A DNA stretch of 64,000 bases from Cranoglanis bouderius. Its lineage: Eukaryota > Chordata > Actinopteri > Siluriformes > Cranoglanididae. The DNA lies in assembly GCA_023630585.1 (NCBI GenBank), contig CM042562.1, forward strand, positions 10,984,684 through 11,048,683, read 5' to 3'. The number at the start of each line of letters is the position of its first letter. The stretch's first letter is position 1. The notes under the pieces were generated by a model. That model had not been told where the DNA came from. It saw only the letters and a program-made list of their open reading frames with translations, and made no database searches. Below, piece by piece: positions 39,301-52,600 of this stretch. The position numbers and the translations under genes are program-made.

Positions 39301-40563
39301 GCTCGTCTGTACTGTTGGGTCTGGTGTCTCTCACCTTCCTCTTGACAAAATTCAGGTCACGTGAGTTGGCTGGCCAGTCAAGCACTGTAATACCATGGTC
39401 AGCAAACCAGTTACTAGTAGTTTTGGCACTGTGGGCAGGTGCCAAGTCCTGCTGGAAAAGGAAATCAGCATCTCCATAAAGCTTTTCAGTAGATGGAAGC
39501 GTGAAGTTCTGTAAAATCTCCTGGTAGACGCTGCATTGACTCTCGACTTGTGGACCAACATCAGTGGTGACACGGCACCCCAAATCATCACTGACTGTGG
39601 AAACTTCACACTGGACTTCAAGCAACTTGGACTCTGTGCCTCTCCACTCTTCCTCCAGACTCTTGGACCTTGATTTCTAAATAAAATGCAAAATTTACTT
39701 TCATCTGAAAAGAGGACTTTGGACCACTGAGCAACGGTGTTTTGAGTAGCTGATTGGAGCTCTATTATAAATTCTCTATTATAAATTCTTTATTCTAATA
39801 TTTTTGAGATACTGGATTTTTCCAGTACCTCATTTCCATGAGCTGTAAGCCGTAATCATCAAGATTAAAACAAACAAACAAAAAAAGGCTTAAAATATTT
39901 CACTTTATTTGTAATGAATCTAGAATATATGAAATTTTCACTTTTTGAATTAAATTACGGGGAAAAAATTAACTTTTCCACAATATTCTAATTTTTTGAC
40001 ATGCACCTGTAAACTCAATCTAATATATAACTTTTTTTTTTATTACAGTCAGCACCATTGTGTTTTATTACTGATTTTAAAAAAAAATGTGTTTTCAGTT
40101 CGGCCCTAAAACAACATCGAGAGTTAAGGAGACGCTGTAACACCTTCTTTTTGGAGGTGGTCTCTCGTTTCTGCTTCTCCAAGGGACAGAACCCCAAAGA
40201 GGACTTGGTGGAGCTGCTCTTCTCTCTGCTTATCTCAGCACAGGGTAGGGGCTTTTTATTAATGCTAGACAGCTCATAGATATTCTTAGAGAAGCTACAG
40301 CAACTGGGTATTTCCTAAATTTGTGCTAGTTGCCCAAAATAATTTTGCTGCCTTAATTAAGAGGTGCATGTTTTACTGTAAAAGTTTTGGTTATGTATAT
40401 TGTTTTGTGCATGTGTATGTTTGCATGTATGTGTCTTGTAGGAGACGTGTATAAGACAAGAGAGCTAACCCCCTTCCTGGAATGTGTTGACCAGAGTCCT
40501 GTGGTACGATCTGTGTTGCCTAAACTCTTACTGCAATACAGGTATCAGTGGCTTTGCAAACAG

Positions 40564-40602
<39 letters not shown>

Positions 40603-43600
40603 AAAAAAAAAAAACAACAACAAATAAGTATTATGCAGCATGACTGAACAAACTTTGCACAAACACATTATTATTTCTTCAGTTTTCACCAGGTGAAGGG
40701 CCATATTCAGACATATTTGGAAAACCTGGAGGACAAACTCCTGGTTGATGAGGACAGGACAGAACTTTACAGACTTTTTGTCAACTGTTTCCAGGTATGT
40801 CATTCTTTCCATGCATTTTTCAGTGCTATTACTATATATGTAAAGCCCAAACTAGAACCAGAAGTGCAAAAATGAGATCTTAAAAGAGCAGTTTGTTATT
40901 TTTGGAGTCCTCTTCTGCCTATGGACTTTCTGTGAGTTGCATTGCCTCTGGCAACATGGTTATATAATGTCTTTGTGTTAAAGTCTGACATCTCAGATCA
41001 TGATAATCTCAAATGGGCTTTAAAAAACTGATAAAATGCAAGTCATATCTACTCACCATTAGTGAATATAAATGCACTAAAATTGTGTATACATTATTGT
41101 GCAAACATCTTCAGCAAATGGAAAGAATTAAGCTAAAATGCTTCAAGAATTGAGATGAAAAGTTTCCAAATATAAATAATTACACTCAGTAAATTAAATC
41201 AAATTGCTATTTAGTGTGAACATACAGTTTTATAAGGAAAACAGCTGGTGTATTGTGGGTTGCAAGGTGTTCAATTAATTAAAATGTTCCTTTTCTTTTA
41301 AATGACATACAAAATGTGATATTGTAGAACCCTGTGTGTGTGAAGGTGGGTGGGAAGGATGACTTGGTAGACAGGCAGCCTGTTTTTCCAACAGGCACTT
41401 TTCAGTGACCTCTCTACAACTCAGCTGAAAATAAAAAAATAATAAAACGCAGTCTCAATATCTCAGAGCTTTCGCCTCAGTCAAGTTCACCAACACGCTC
41501 CTTGCGTGTGCCCATGTGTTATGTGTGAGCGCCATCAGCTCTGTCCCTCACTCTCAGGTTCATGGCATTCTGCCTGTAAAGACATACAAAACACACGTAA
41601 GTAAACTCGCTGTGATCACACACAGGTGAGAATCATTGTGCATTACCTGCTGGTTCAACCCACCTCCTCTCCATCTGCAGCTGACGCTCAAGCACTTCCC
41701 CACTGCCACAGATATTTTTAAGTAAAAAGTAGATGATGAAGTCATGGCAGTAGCTAAAGCAAATAGTAAAAAGGGTATTTATGAAATCAATGGAAATAAT
41801 AATGAAAATAATTTGACAGGGGTACAGCATCTGTTTCATGTGGAAGCTGAAAAAATGTAAACAGAATCAACTATTTTCTAATATATCTTTGAAATGATAT
41901 TGTTGTTTTAGGTATAGAAAAACTTGTACACATTTACAAACCACACCTTTAAAGGAATAAAATGCATAAAACTATTTCCACCTTCCCTAATGCATCATTT
42001 TCTTCGTTTCTTAATACCATAATACAATTCAGCTTATTTGTAACTTCTTTATATTATATACAGTTTTGTTGTGCATTTATAACCTCCTGCAGTAAGCTAA
42101 TTTGCCTCATGTCTGTGAATTCTTGTGTGTAAATATTTTCCTGTGTGGGTTTGTCTAGGATTCTTTGCTTTATTTGGGTTTGAGTGAAACTCTGGAGGCC
42201 AAAGAACTTCATCGACGTCAGCAGGAAGACATTAAGTTTCTCAGCCGATTGGCTCGCAAGCAGATGCCGTCAAGGGAACAGCAGCCGGCTGAGTTTCTCC
42301 TGTCCATGGCCCATCTCAGGATGTGTCTGGACACTGCTGCTCGCATACTGCCCAGGGCTGTCAGCCATACGAGCGGTGAGGCTGAGAATATTTTCAGAAA
42401 CCTATGCAAAATTTGCATAATATAGTATACAGAATACTACACTGAGCCAGATTGCTTAACATATAGTAGATGTGATAATGTTTGGAAGTATATATAGCCA
42501 GCCAAAATGATTTAAACCTTAAGATAAACTGTATAAGTAGCTTATGATATATTTTTTCTCTTTTAGTTTGTACGTATTTTGATATGATGAATTGGTTCAG
42601 TATTTTTGTATAGTGCTAATTGTGATATTGCTGAAGAATGCAATAGTGTTGTCTGTTTCCTCAGGAGAATGTGTTGAATGGGAGCAGAGACTGTTAGAGG
42701 AGGTGAAGGCGGTCTGTGAATATGCTAAGAACGACTGGTATAGAGTTTACCTGCTCAGAACGCTTAACAGGCAGGCGGGCACAGACTGTGTACAGGCCGT
42801 GATGAACAGCGCCCCCTATGAGTGGGTCTTCCCCGCTGAGCTCCTGCGACTACAGGTAAGTGTGGTCCAATCTGGAGCTTTCCAGTTATTATGAATAGCA
42901 CATTAATCTGTAATCCTTCCGTTCGGCATGTTTCCTGTTTGAAGAGGTTGATTCCTGTCGAGGTGGATCGATTTCTGTGCTGCGGTGAGCAGTATCGCAC
43001 TGTCAGAAATGGAGTGGGCCAAGTGCTGTTGGAGTCCAACAGAGAGGCACTTAAAGCCGCCCTGCAGGTCAGTACACAAAAGAATGCTGTATCATCACTT
43101 CACCTATAGTCCTGGAGCACTGTACACCCTATGTCCTTAGTCAAATCAAGACAAGTACATTTTTATTGTCATTACATCCATATATGCATACTGTATGTTG
43201 TGGGATGAGATGTGGTACCTCCAGGAAATCTGTGTATGAAATTAGCTGATGAGCAGTTTGATTCCTGAATCAGATATGCTATAATAGAGTGTTATGTGTC
43301 CAGAGCCATATCACCCTGCAGTTCTTGCCTGGTTTCCTACTGAAGCTAAGCAGCATTGAGCCTGTTCAGTACCTGGATGGGAGACCATGTAGGGGAAAAC
43401 TAAGGTTGCTGCTGGAAGCCAGTAGGTGGTGCTCTCCCTGTGGCCTGTGTGGGTCCTAATGCCCTAGTATAGTGACAGGGACACTGTACTGTAAAAAGAA
43501 CACTGTTTTTCAGATGAGACGTTAAACCGGGGTCCTGACTCTCTGTGGTCTTTAAAAATCCCAGGTCACTTCTTGTGAAGAGTAGGGGTATCACCCCAGT

Positions 43601-46600
43601 GTCCTGGCAAAACTGAAAAGTGCTATATAAATGTAACAAATTGTTATTATTATTAAATTATACAGATATATAGTAGACATGTTACAGTAGATAATTTTTA
43701 GGTCAGGATATACTTCGAATATTTAGTGAAATCAGTCAAATATTTGTACAGAGTATTTTATAAATGGTAGAAAAAGCAAATGGCATGGACCACCAACATC
43801 TAATCAGTTAATACAAGGAGGTCACTGTCAGTCATGTTGCCTGTCAAAACATCATGCACAAGCATTTAGGTGCTCTATTTTAGGAAGTACTAGCCTCACA
43901 AGTCAGATCTCTAGCTTTTCTAGTAGTGTCTGGTATGTTTCTTCAGTAAAAAGACTTTCCCCCGCAATCTGTCACCGAAAACGAGATTATCTCATGTACT
44001 CAACATTTTAAAGCTTGAGTCCAGAAAAGTCCAAAAACATCAGATGCCCTGTATCCCATGAACAGAACATCTCAAGCTGAGACTGAGATAGCACAAGTGT
44101 TCTGTGGGCATGGCGTTGGGTGGAATGCTAAAGGAAGGGGCTGGACTGGAATTTTGAATTTCAAAGCAACTAGCTTACTCTAACTTCCACCAGAATTGCT
44201 AATTGACCTTTAGTCTTCATGTTTGATCAAGTCTACTGAAATGCGTAATTCCACATATAATATATGAATGGGATTTGGTTGGGACAGTGTAATACTTTCT
44301 GAATAATAACGTGTGTGTTTTTCTCTAGAATGTAAGAAGTTCTGAGTCTGTGAAGAGTGTTCTCCTGGCTTTGGCCTTGTTCAGACAGGTAACCTGCCGT
44401 CTAGGGTCACCTGATTCAGCCATGCGCCCTGGAGCACAGGTAAAAAAAAAAATTAAAAAAAATTTAAGAAATCTAAATATTAATTCTAATAACAATGATA
44501 CAAAAAAGTAAGAATCATTACCCTCATCATCTTCATCATAATAATTTATTAAACATCATAAACTAGTCCCAGTAGTCATTTGTTTGCACTGTATAGTAGC
44601 TATGCAGAATATGACAACAGAGACACGTATAGAGTTCAGTAGGTTATTGGACTGAAAGCATCAAGCAGACAAGCTAAAAGTTTTAGATCTTGTCAAGCCG
44701 ATAACTCTTAAAGCTGTTTTGTTAAATTGTGTACATTTTGTAATTTGTAATCATTGCAGATAATTTAAAAAATTCACCATATAAATGTACAAGCATAAAG
44801 ACAGGACATCATTTGTTAACTGCAAGAATGTCTTAGTCTGTTTTCTTTCTTTCTGTTTTCCTCAACAGGAGTTAGAGATGCTGAAGGACAGTGTGAGGGA
44901 GAGCACAGCAGGGCACCTGCGTGACCTCTGCACCAGCCTTTTATCAAATCCGTTCGGAGGTCTCACGTCTTACCTCCATGCTCGTGCAAACGAATCAGCA
45001 CAGAGACGTCTTCTGCTGGAACTCCTGGTTCATGCCATCGCTGTGTTTCATAGTGGGAGTCGACTTCTCAGTCCTCTCCACCTCATTGCCTCTAGGCCAC
45101 AGAATATGATGGTAAGAAAAGTAAATCAATCAATGGGGAGCACTAATTATTAACTAAGTAAGTAAGTAACTAACTAATATGTCAATTTGTAAGATTATGG
45201 TTTTGAAACATTTTAATCTCCTTTTTAATGATCACACATTTATACTGACTTTTCATACAGTTGGTATCGATCACAGGTCCAGCATAATCCTATAAGTTGA
45301 AACATAGTCTCCTGTACATATCTTATTTTTCATTGTAATGATGATATTATTTCTATGTATTTGGATGATGTTATTTTTTGTATTATTATTATTATTATTA
45401 TTATTATAGGAAACATTTCTTCCCACCATGCCAGATGACAACACCAGTATGGTCACTCAGTGGTTAAACGAAGGAAACCTGAAGATGTACTGTAAGTTGT
45501 TAATGGAACGGAGAGAGATAGAATATAAATAGTTAGCTTAAATCTTTATCGCCTGAATTTGACACATTATGTTCATCTGTTCACGCACCAGTAACATCCT
45601 TGTTGGAACATGCTCTTGGCTTCTTCTTAACGCTTCATTTAGGAAGCTTTTCTTAAACTTCCCAAATAGGCCGATCTCCTCACTGCTTCTCCTAAGCTCT
45701 GAATGAAAACTACTTGTTTGGAGAAATAATTTAAAATTTTAGGGAAAAAGTGTTTGTTTTAAGTAAAATTACTTATTATAAATACATTTTAAATCAGACA
45801 GAAATGTATACGGTATACAGGTGCATCTAAAAAAAATTTAATATTGTGGAAAAGTTACATTTTTTCCTGTAATTTAATTCAAAAAGGGAACTTTCATATA
45901 TTCTAGTTTCATTACACATAAAGTGAAATATTTCAAGCCTTTTTTTTTGTTTTGTTTTAATCTTGATGATTACAGCGTACAGCTCATGGAAATGAGATAC
46001 TGGAAAAATCCAGTATCTCAAAAATATTAGAATAAAGAATTTATAATACAGCAATGTCGACCTGAGAAGAGCTCTAATCAGCTAATTAACTCAAAACACC
46101 TTTTTACTCAAAACACCGTTGCTCAGTGGTCCAAACTCCACTTTTCAGATTAAAGTAAATTTTGCATTTCATTTGGAAATCAAGGTCCCAGAGTCTGGAG
46201 GAAGAGTGGAGAGGCACAGAATCCAAGTTGCTTGAAGTCCAGTGTGAAGTTTCCACAGTCAGTGATGATTTGGGGTGCCATGTCATCTGCTGGTGTTGGT
46301 CCACTGTGTTTTCTCAAGTCGAGAGTCAATGCAGCGTCTACCAGGAGATTTTAGAGCACTTCATGCTTCCATCTGCTGACAAGCTTTATGGAGATGCTGA
46401 TTTCCTTTTCCAGCAGGACTTGGCACCTGCCCACAGTGTCAAAATTACTAGTAACTGGTTTGCTGACCATGGTATTACTGTGCTTGATTGGCCAGCCAAC
46501 TCACCTGACCTGAATTTTGTCATGAGGAAGGTGAGAGACACCAGACCCAACAATACAGACGAGCTGAAGGCTACTATCAAAGCAACCTGAGCTTCCATAA

Positions 46601-49600
46601 CACCTCAGCAGTGCCACAGTCTGATTGCCTCCATGCCACGCCACACTGATGCAATAATTTGTGCAAAAGGAGCCCCGACCAAGTACTGAGTGCATAAATT
46701 AACATACTTTTCAGAAGGTCGACATTTCTGTATTATAAATTCTTTATTCTAATATTTTGAGATACTGGATTTTTGATTTCCATGAGCTGTAAGCTTTAAT
46801 CATCAAGATTAAAACAAAAAAGGCTTGAAATATTACACTTTATGTGTAATGAATCTAGAATATATGAAAGTTCCACTTTTTGAATTAAATTACTGAAAAA
46901 AAAAAAAACTTTTCCACGATTTTTTTTTTTTTGAGATGCACCTGTATGTGCATTCATTATTTGCATTTGTCTTAGGAAAAAAAATTACCCATAAGCCTTC
47001 ACCAAAATGTCTTTAGGACAATGAAAAAATATATATTCAGTCAAGTGTGCCCAAACTTTTAAGTGGCAGTGTATATCACTTGAACTTGGCATTAGGAGAT
47101 ATGTAGTGACATGTTGTCTTCATTTTCCTTTTTTTATTTTGAACTACAGATTGTAAAAATGGTCACCCGTCGTTAGTTGGAGAGGTGAGCTGCAGTTTAT
47201 TAGTGATTGCTTTCAGGATTTATTACATCCATTTAATTGTGACTTTATCTACAACCCCAATTCCGAAAAAGTTGGGACAGTATGGAAAATGCTAATAAAA
47301 ACAAAGAGGAGTGATTTGTAAATGTACTTTGACTTGTATTTAAAAGAAAAAAAAAAACGTATAAAGATGAGGTATTTGATGTTTTACCTAATCAACTGCA
47401 TAGTTTTTTGAAGATAAACCTTTATTTTTAAATTGATGCATGCAACACGTTCCAAAAAAGTTGGGACGGGGCAATTTAGGGCTAATAGCAATGTGACAAG
47501 TTGAAATAAGAAGGTGTTGTGAAACAGGTGAGGCAATCGTCTAATCATCCAAAAAAGGCCTAGTCCTTCAAGAGCAAGGATGGGTCGAGATTCGCCAATC
47601 TGCCAACAGATGTGTCAGCAAAAATTCCAACACTTTGAGAACAACATTCCCCAAAGACAGATCGGTAGGATTTTGGGCATTTCAACTTCTACAGTGCACA
47701 ATTTAATTAAAAGATTCAAGGAATCCGGTCAAATCTCGATGCGTAAAGGGCAAGGCCGAAAATCACTTCTGAATGCGCATGATCTCCGATCCCTCAGACG
47801 TCACTGTCTTAAAAACCGTCATGAGTCTGTAATGGATATCCTGACGTGGGCTCGGGAATACTTTGGTAAACCTTTGTCAGTCAACACCATTCATTACTAC
47901 ATCCACAGATGCAAGTTAAGGCTTTACTATGCAAAGCAGAAGCCATACATCAACACTGTCTAGAAGCACCGTCGACTTCTCTGGGCTCGGTCTCACCTGA
48001 GATGGACAGTAGCACAGTGAAATCATGTTTTGTGGTCCGACGAGTCAACATTTAAAATAGTTTTTGGACAAAACAGCTGTAGTGTTCTCTGGCCAAAGAG
48101 GAAAAGGACCATCCAAACTGTTATCAGCGTCAGGTCCAAAAGCCAGCGTCTGTTATGGTATGGGGGTGTGTCAGTGCCCATGGCATGGGTAACTTGCACA
48201 TCTTTGAGGGCACCATTAATGCAGAAATATATGTACATATTTTGGAGCAACATCTGCTGCCATCCAGAGCAGGACAACGCCAAACCACATTCTGCGCACA
48301 TGGTTGCGTAAGAAGGGAGTGCGGATGCTAGCATGGCCTGCCTGCAGTCCTGGCCTGTTTCCGATTGAGAATGTGTGTCGCATTATGAAGCGCAAAATAA
48401 GGCAATGAAGGCCCTGTACAGTTGCGCAGCTGAAGAAATGCAAAATGGATGAATGGGGGAAAATTCCACTTTCTAAACTTAACCAACCGGTGTCTTCAGT
48501 CCCCAAACACTTAATAAGTGTTATTAAAAGAAAAGGTGATGTTAACACAGTGGTAAACAGTTGACTGTCTCAACCTTTTTGGAGTGTGTTGCAATCATCA
48601 GATTTGAAATGAGTGTATATTTTCAAAAAGTAAAACATCAAATGATGTGTTAATAATGTGTTTTCAATATAGTACAGGGTGAATTGAATTTTCAAATGAC
48701 TCTTTGTTTTTTGTTTTTTACATTTTCCATATTGTCCCAACTTTTTTTGAATTGGGGTTGTAAAATGATGAAAAAGACTATATATATTAACATGTTTCTG
48801 TAAGGAGATTATGAATGTGTTGTGAATTAAATAGTACTTAAAACTTTGTTTTTTCTTCTATTAGTGTGGGAAGCCAATGGTTCTGGCAAAGTGTGACACA
48901 TGTGGAGTGGCTATTGGTGGTCAAAACCACAGCGCAGTAGCTGGATTCATCCCAGTCCAAGGCAATATGGGTGATCAGACCCGATCAGGCCATATTCTGG
49001 ATGATGCTGCCCGCAGATCTGACGCTCCAAATAGAGATCTGTCTATGGCCCAGTCCTGTGTGCTGCGTCTCTTTCTTCATCTGGCCATGCTGCATGGATC
49101 CTCTCTCAGTCCCCAGGTATTTTATGCTCTCATATTCTGTTCAGGTCAAAGGATAATAATGAATAAAATAACATTTATAAAATGTAGGTTTAGCTCAATT
49201 TATCTGATCTACATTATTATGCTTATATTTAAAAATAGTATATGTAAAGTTAGTTGTAAAGTATCCAAAGTATCCTATAAGTCCATAAACATGAGAACAA
49301 CAGTAATAATTTGTGTAGTATGTACATGCTGAAAAATATTCATCATGCATTTGTTAAAATATAATTACAATATACAACTTGTGTGAATCTTTGCAGGGTA
49401 TCAGTGCAATGATTCACCCCACTGTTATGAATGCCCAAGAGTTTCTGTGGCGCCATCTTGAAAAGGACATGGAGGTTCTGGGGAAGACTCTGAATCTGAA
49501 CTGGGATGACACAGCCATCACGGTTCATCTGATCCTCAACACCTCAGCACAGCTCCCCACAGGTCCGTGAGCATTTTCATAGTATATAAATAATAGAAAA

Positions 49601-52600
49601 TGAGATGCAGGACATGGTCATTTTTTATGCAAACTGATAAGAACATTCCAGAAATGTTAACTAAAGTGCCACCTACAGTAGAACATGATCACAAATGCAA
49701 GGCAGTTATGTTATGATATGTTTACTGAAGAATCCCCAATCACAGTGCAATTAGTCTCAAGTACGAAGAGTAATGTAGAGAATCCAACTGGACAGAGATC
49801 ATAGACAGGTAAGGAATGATAAACAGTAAAGCATTAGACAATGGCAGGACTTTGTGTCATGACATCTGTGCTTAGCATGGCTTATTTAACCAATCCCAGA
49901 TCAAGGGTGGTGACGGGGTGATAACTGCAACAAAATATATGTGCATGATGTGGTCGCCATGGAAACCAATGCATGGCAGAGAGAAGTGCAAGCTCATGAC
50001 AGAAAATACAGTTTCTATCTAAAGATGCAAAATACTGCAAATTACAGGGTGGTATTTACTGTATGCAAATAGATTAATTTTGTGTCCACAGCAGTGTGAT
50101 TTACCGCACCCTGGAAGGCACTTTCAGAAAAGTGAATATGACCAAAGGGCAGGTATTAAATTTGCATTAGCTTAGTTTCACCATTTTGAATAACCATTAC
50201 TTTATTAAATTTTCTCAGAGTTATGTCTCAAAATAAAGAGAGTTTCTCAAAAGTTTGACTTTTTTAACTGTAAGGTTTTTTGATACATATACAGCAGATG
50301 TGGACACTGGTCCCTACAATTTTACACTTTATATCACATATTGAACAGTTTCAGTGCATCTCACTGCGTGTGTCATATTAGTAAAAAACAACAACCCTCT
50401 ATTGTGTGTCTTTTTTCATGCTTTGTTCATGCTGTACTAACCCCAATATGGTTTTAGCTTGATGCTATTCTTAGTCCCTGTTCTAGTGAAATTGCATGAG
50501 GATATATTTTTGATAGAGACTACAAAACACTTCTGTAAACCACTCTGAATAAGGGTGTCTGCTAAATGCTGTAAATGCAAATTTACATGTAGCACTCTTT
50601 ATTCGGGATCTTAATTAAGCAGGACCTAAGTACTGCATATGATGTTTGAAAGGAAGTTCAGAACTATGTCCAGATTTCACACCAGATTTTATTCTTTACC
50701 AGTTCGTGTCCAGCAGGGGGCAAAAGAATGGTCTTCTCGACATGACCGAGAGCGGTGGGAGAAGCAGGTTTGCGAAACAGTCATCAGTCCTATTCTAAAG
50801 GTCAGTTTACAGAAATCACCTATTTCAGTTCTAGCTATAGATATTTTTGGTAATTTTGCATTGCATATAAACAACTCTTTGCCATGTATGTTATACAGTA
50901 TACCGAACTGTAAAATAATAACAAGAGCAGCAAGAAGCTGTCTAACCTGTATAATGCCTATACCTAATCTGTCTCCTGCTCTGCATAGCTAAGGCATCAC
51001 TCTCTGTTTTCTTTTTGTTTTCAGGATTTGAACAGACACTTAAGTGATGCTCAGGAGCAGGTTGCAGCTGATGATAAGCTGTCCAACAGCTCTCTGATGA
51101 AGATGTTAAAGGGAGACCCTCGTTCCCTCCTTCCTCTCCCCTCTGAATGTCCCAGCCATCATGCATCTTTCTGGACGCCCCCAGACACCCTGACAGTGGA
51201 ACATCTTTCTCAGCTTATTGTCCAAAAGCAGGCACAGAAACGAGTTCCCCTCCTCTCGCTGTTTCTTGAAAAAGTACGTAGTATCTGAATTTTTAAGATG
51301 AAATTGTGATGGATTTGTCCAACTTTTAGGAGGGAAATAAACCTTAGGGAATGCCATTTATTTACAATTACAAATTCAACAGACAGGGTTAAGGGTTAAT
51401 GCTGTTTTAATTGAGCTAATCCAGAGATAAATGGTGATACATTGAATTGTCTCATGTAATTAATCTGTGCGTGACTGATATGTCATGTGCACCTCCATCT
51501 GTGTGTATTTGTGACAGGTGCAGTACATAAGACACCTGGCTTTTCTGCCTGACCTGGCAGCCCTGTTGTCGGATCTGATACGAATAGTGCCGATAGACAC
51601 TGAGACACACTCTTCACCCATCGCTACACTGCTTCACAACATTCCTGCAGGTAGCCATATTCAAGATAGAGTAACAATACTAGGCCTGTTCTGTAAAATA
51701 CCACATAAAATTAAATGTGTTCTATTATAATCGTGTGTTAATAGGCCTCCATAGGAATACACTCAAAAAAAGGCTACAGACCTTCTTCAGGGTGTGGAAC
51801 CATCTCAGAATGGAGCTAGCTAATAATGGTGAGTGCTAACTACTTAAAAACACTTAGTGGGCAGCTCAGTGGAATGAATGAAAACACTGAATTGCTTTGT
51901 TGATGTTGGACTTGTGATGTAGTAAAGGTGAGCGAGAGTGTCAGTGTATGTACTGTATGTTTGGTGTGTGTTAGCTACTATAGGTGTGGATCCAGAACTA
52001 TGTGTGAAGGACATAACCATGGACAGTCCTGGTCAGTATCTCTGCCTGAGCCGTCGTGGACCAGGCTCGTGTCTCCATGCTCTGATCTCCCTGCTGTCAG
52101 AAACTCACAACAGCCTGGTGCGAGAAGCTCAGAAACTCAGTCATCAGGACGACAGGTGTGTCTGGGTGTGCTGGTTGGGAAAATGAAGGTTGTTTTTTTT
52201 TGTGACTTAAACTTTACTCTGTTTGTGCTTTAAGTCCCTAACACGTCCTCTTGTGTCCTGCAGTGACTACAGTGTTCCTGTGGGGGTGCTGTCTGAGAGC
52301 CAGTTGGCACTGTGCCACCCAGAGAAGGAGCTGCTCCCCCTGGTCTTAGCTCACTGCCACTACACCCTAGTGAAGGGTCAACAAACTGCCAGTGACTACG
52401 ACCTGCAGGCTATAGAGAAACAACTTCACAGACGCTTCTTAGCTGGCAAGCCACGCATCCAAACAGTTAGTAAACTAATTTACTTACCAGTCTGTCAAAA
52501 TCATGTAAACATCATGCTTTTGTAGTACTACATTGATTGAAATCAACATAAGGCAGCATTTGTTTCACATTGTGTATTATCATCATAGATTTTTTCCATA

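Noticed and set aside
43297..43400. 5S rRNA gene
   Set aside because: Too diverged from 5S rRNA, fused to a SINE body and tail, single copy; treated as a SINE3-like element.
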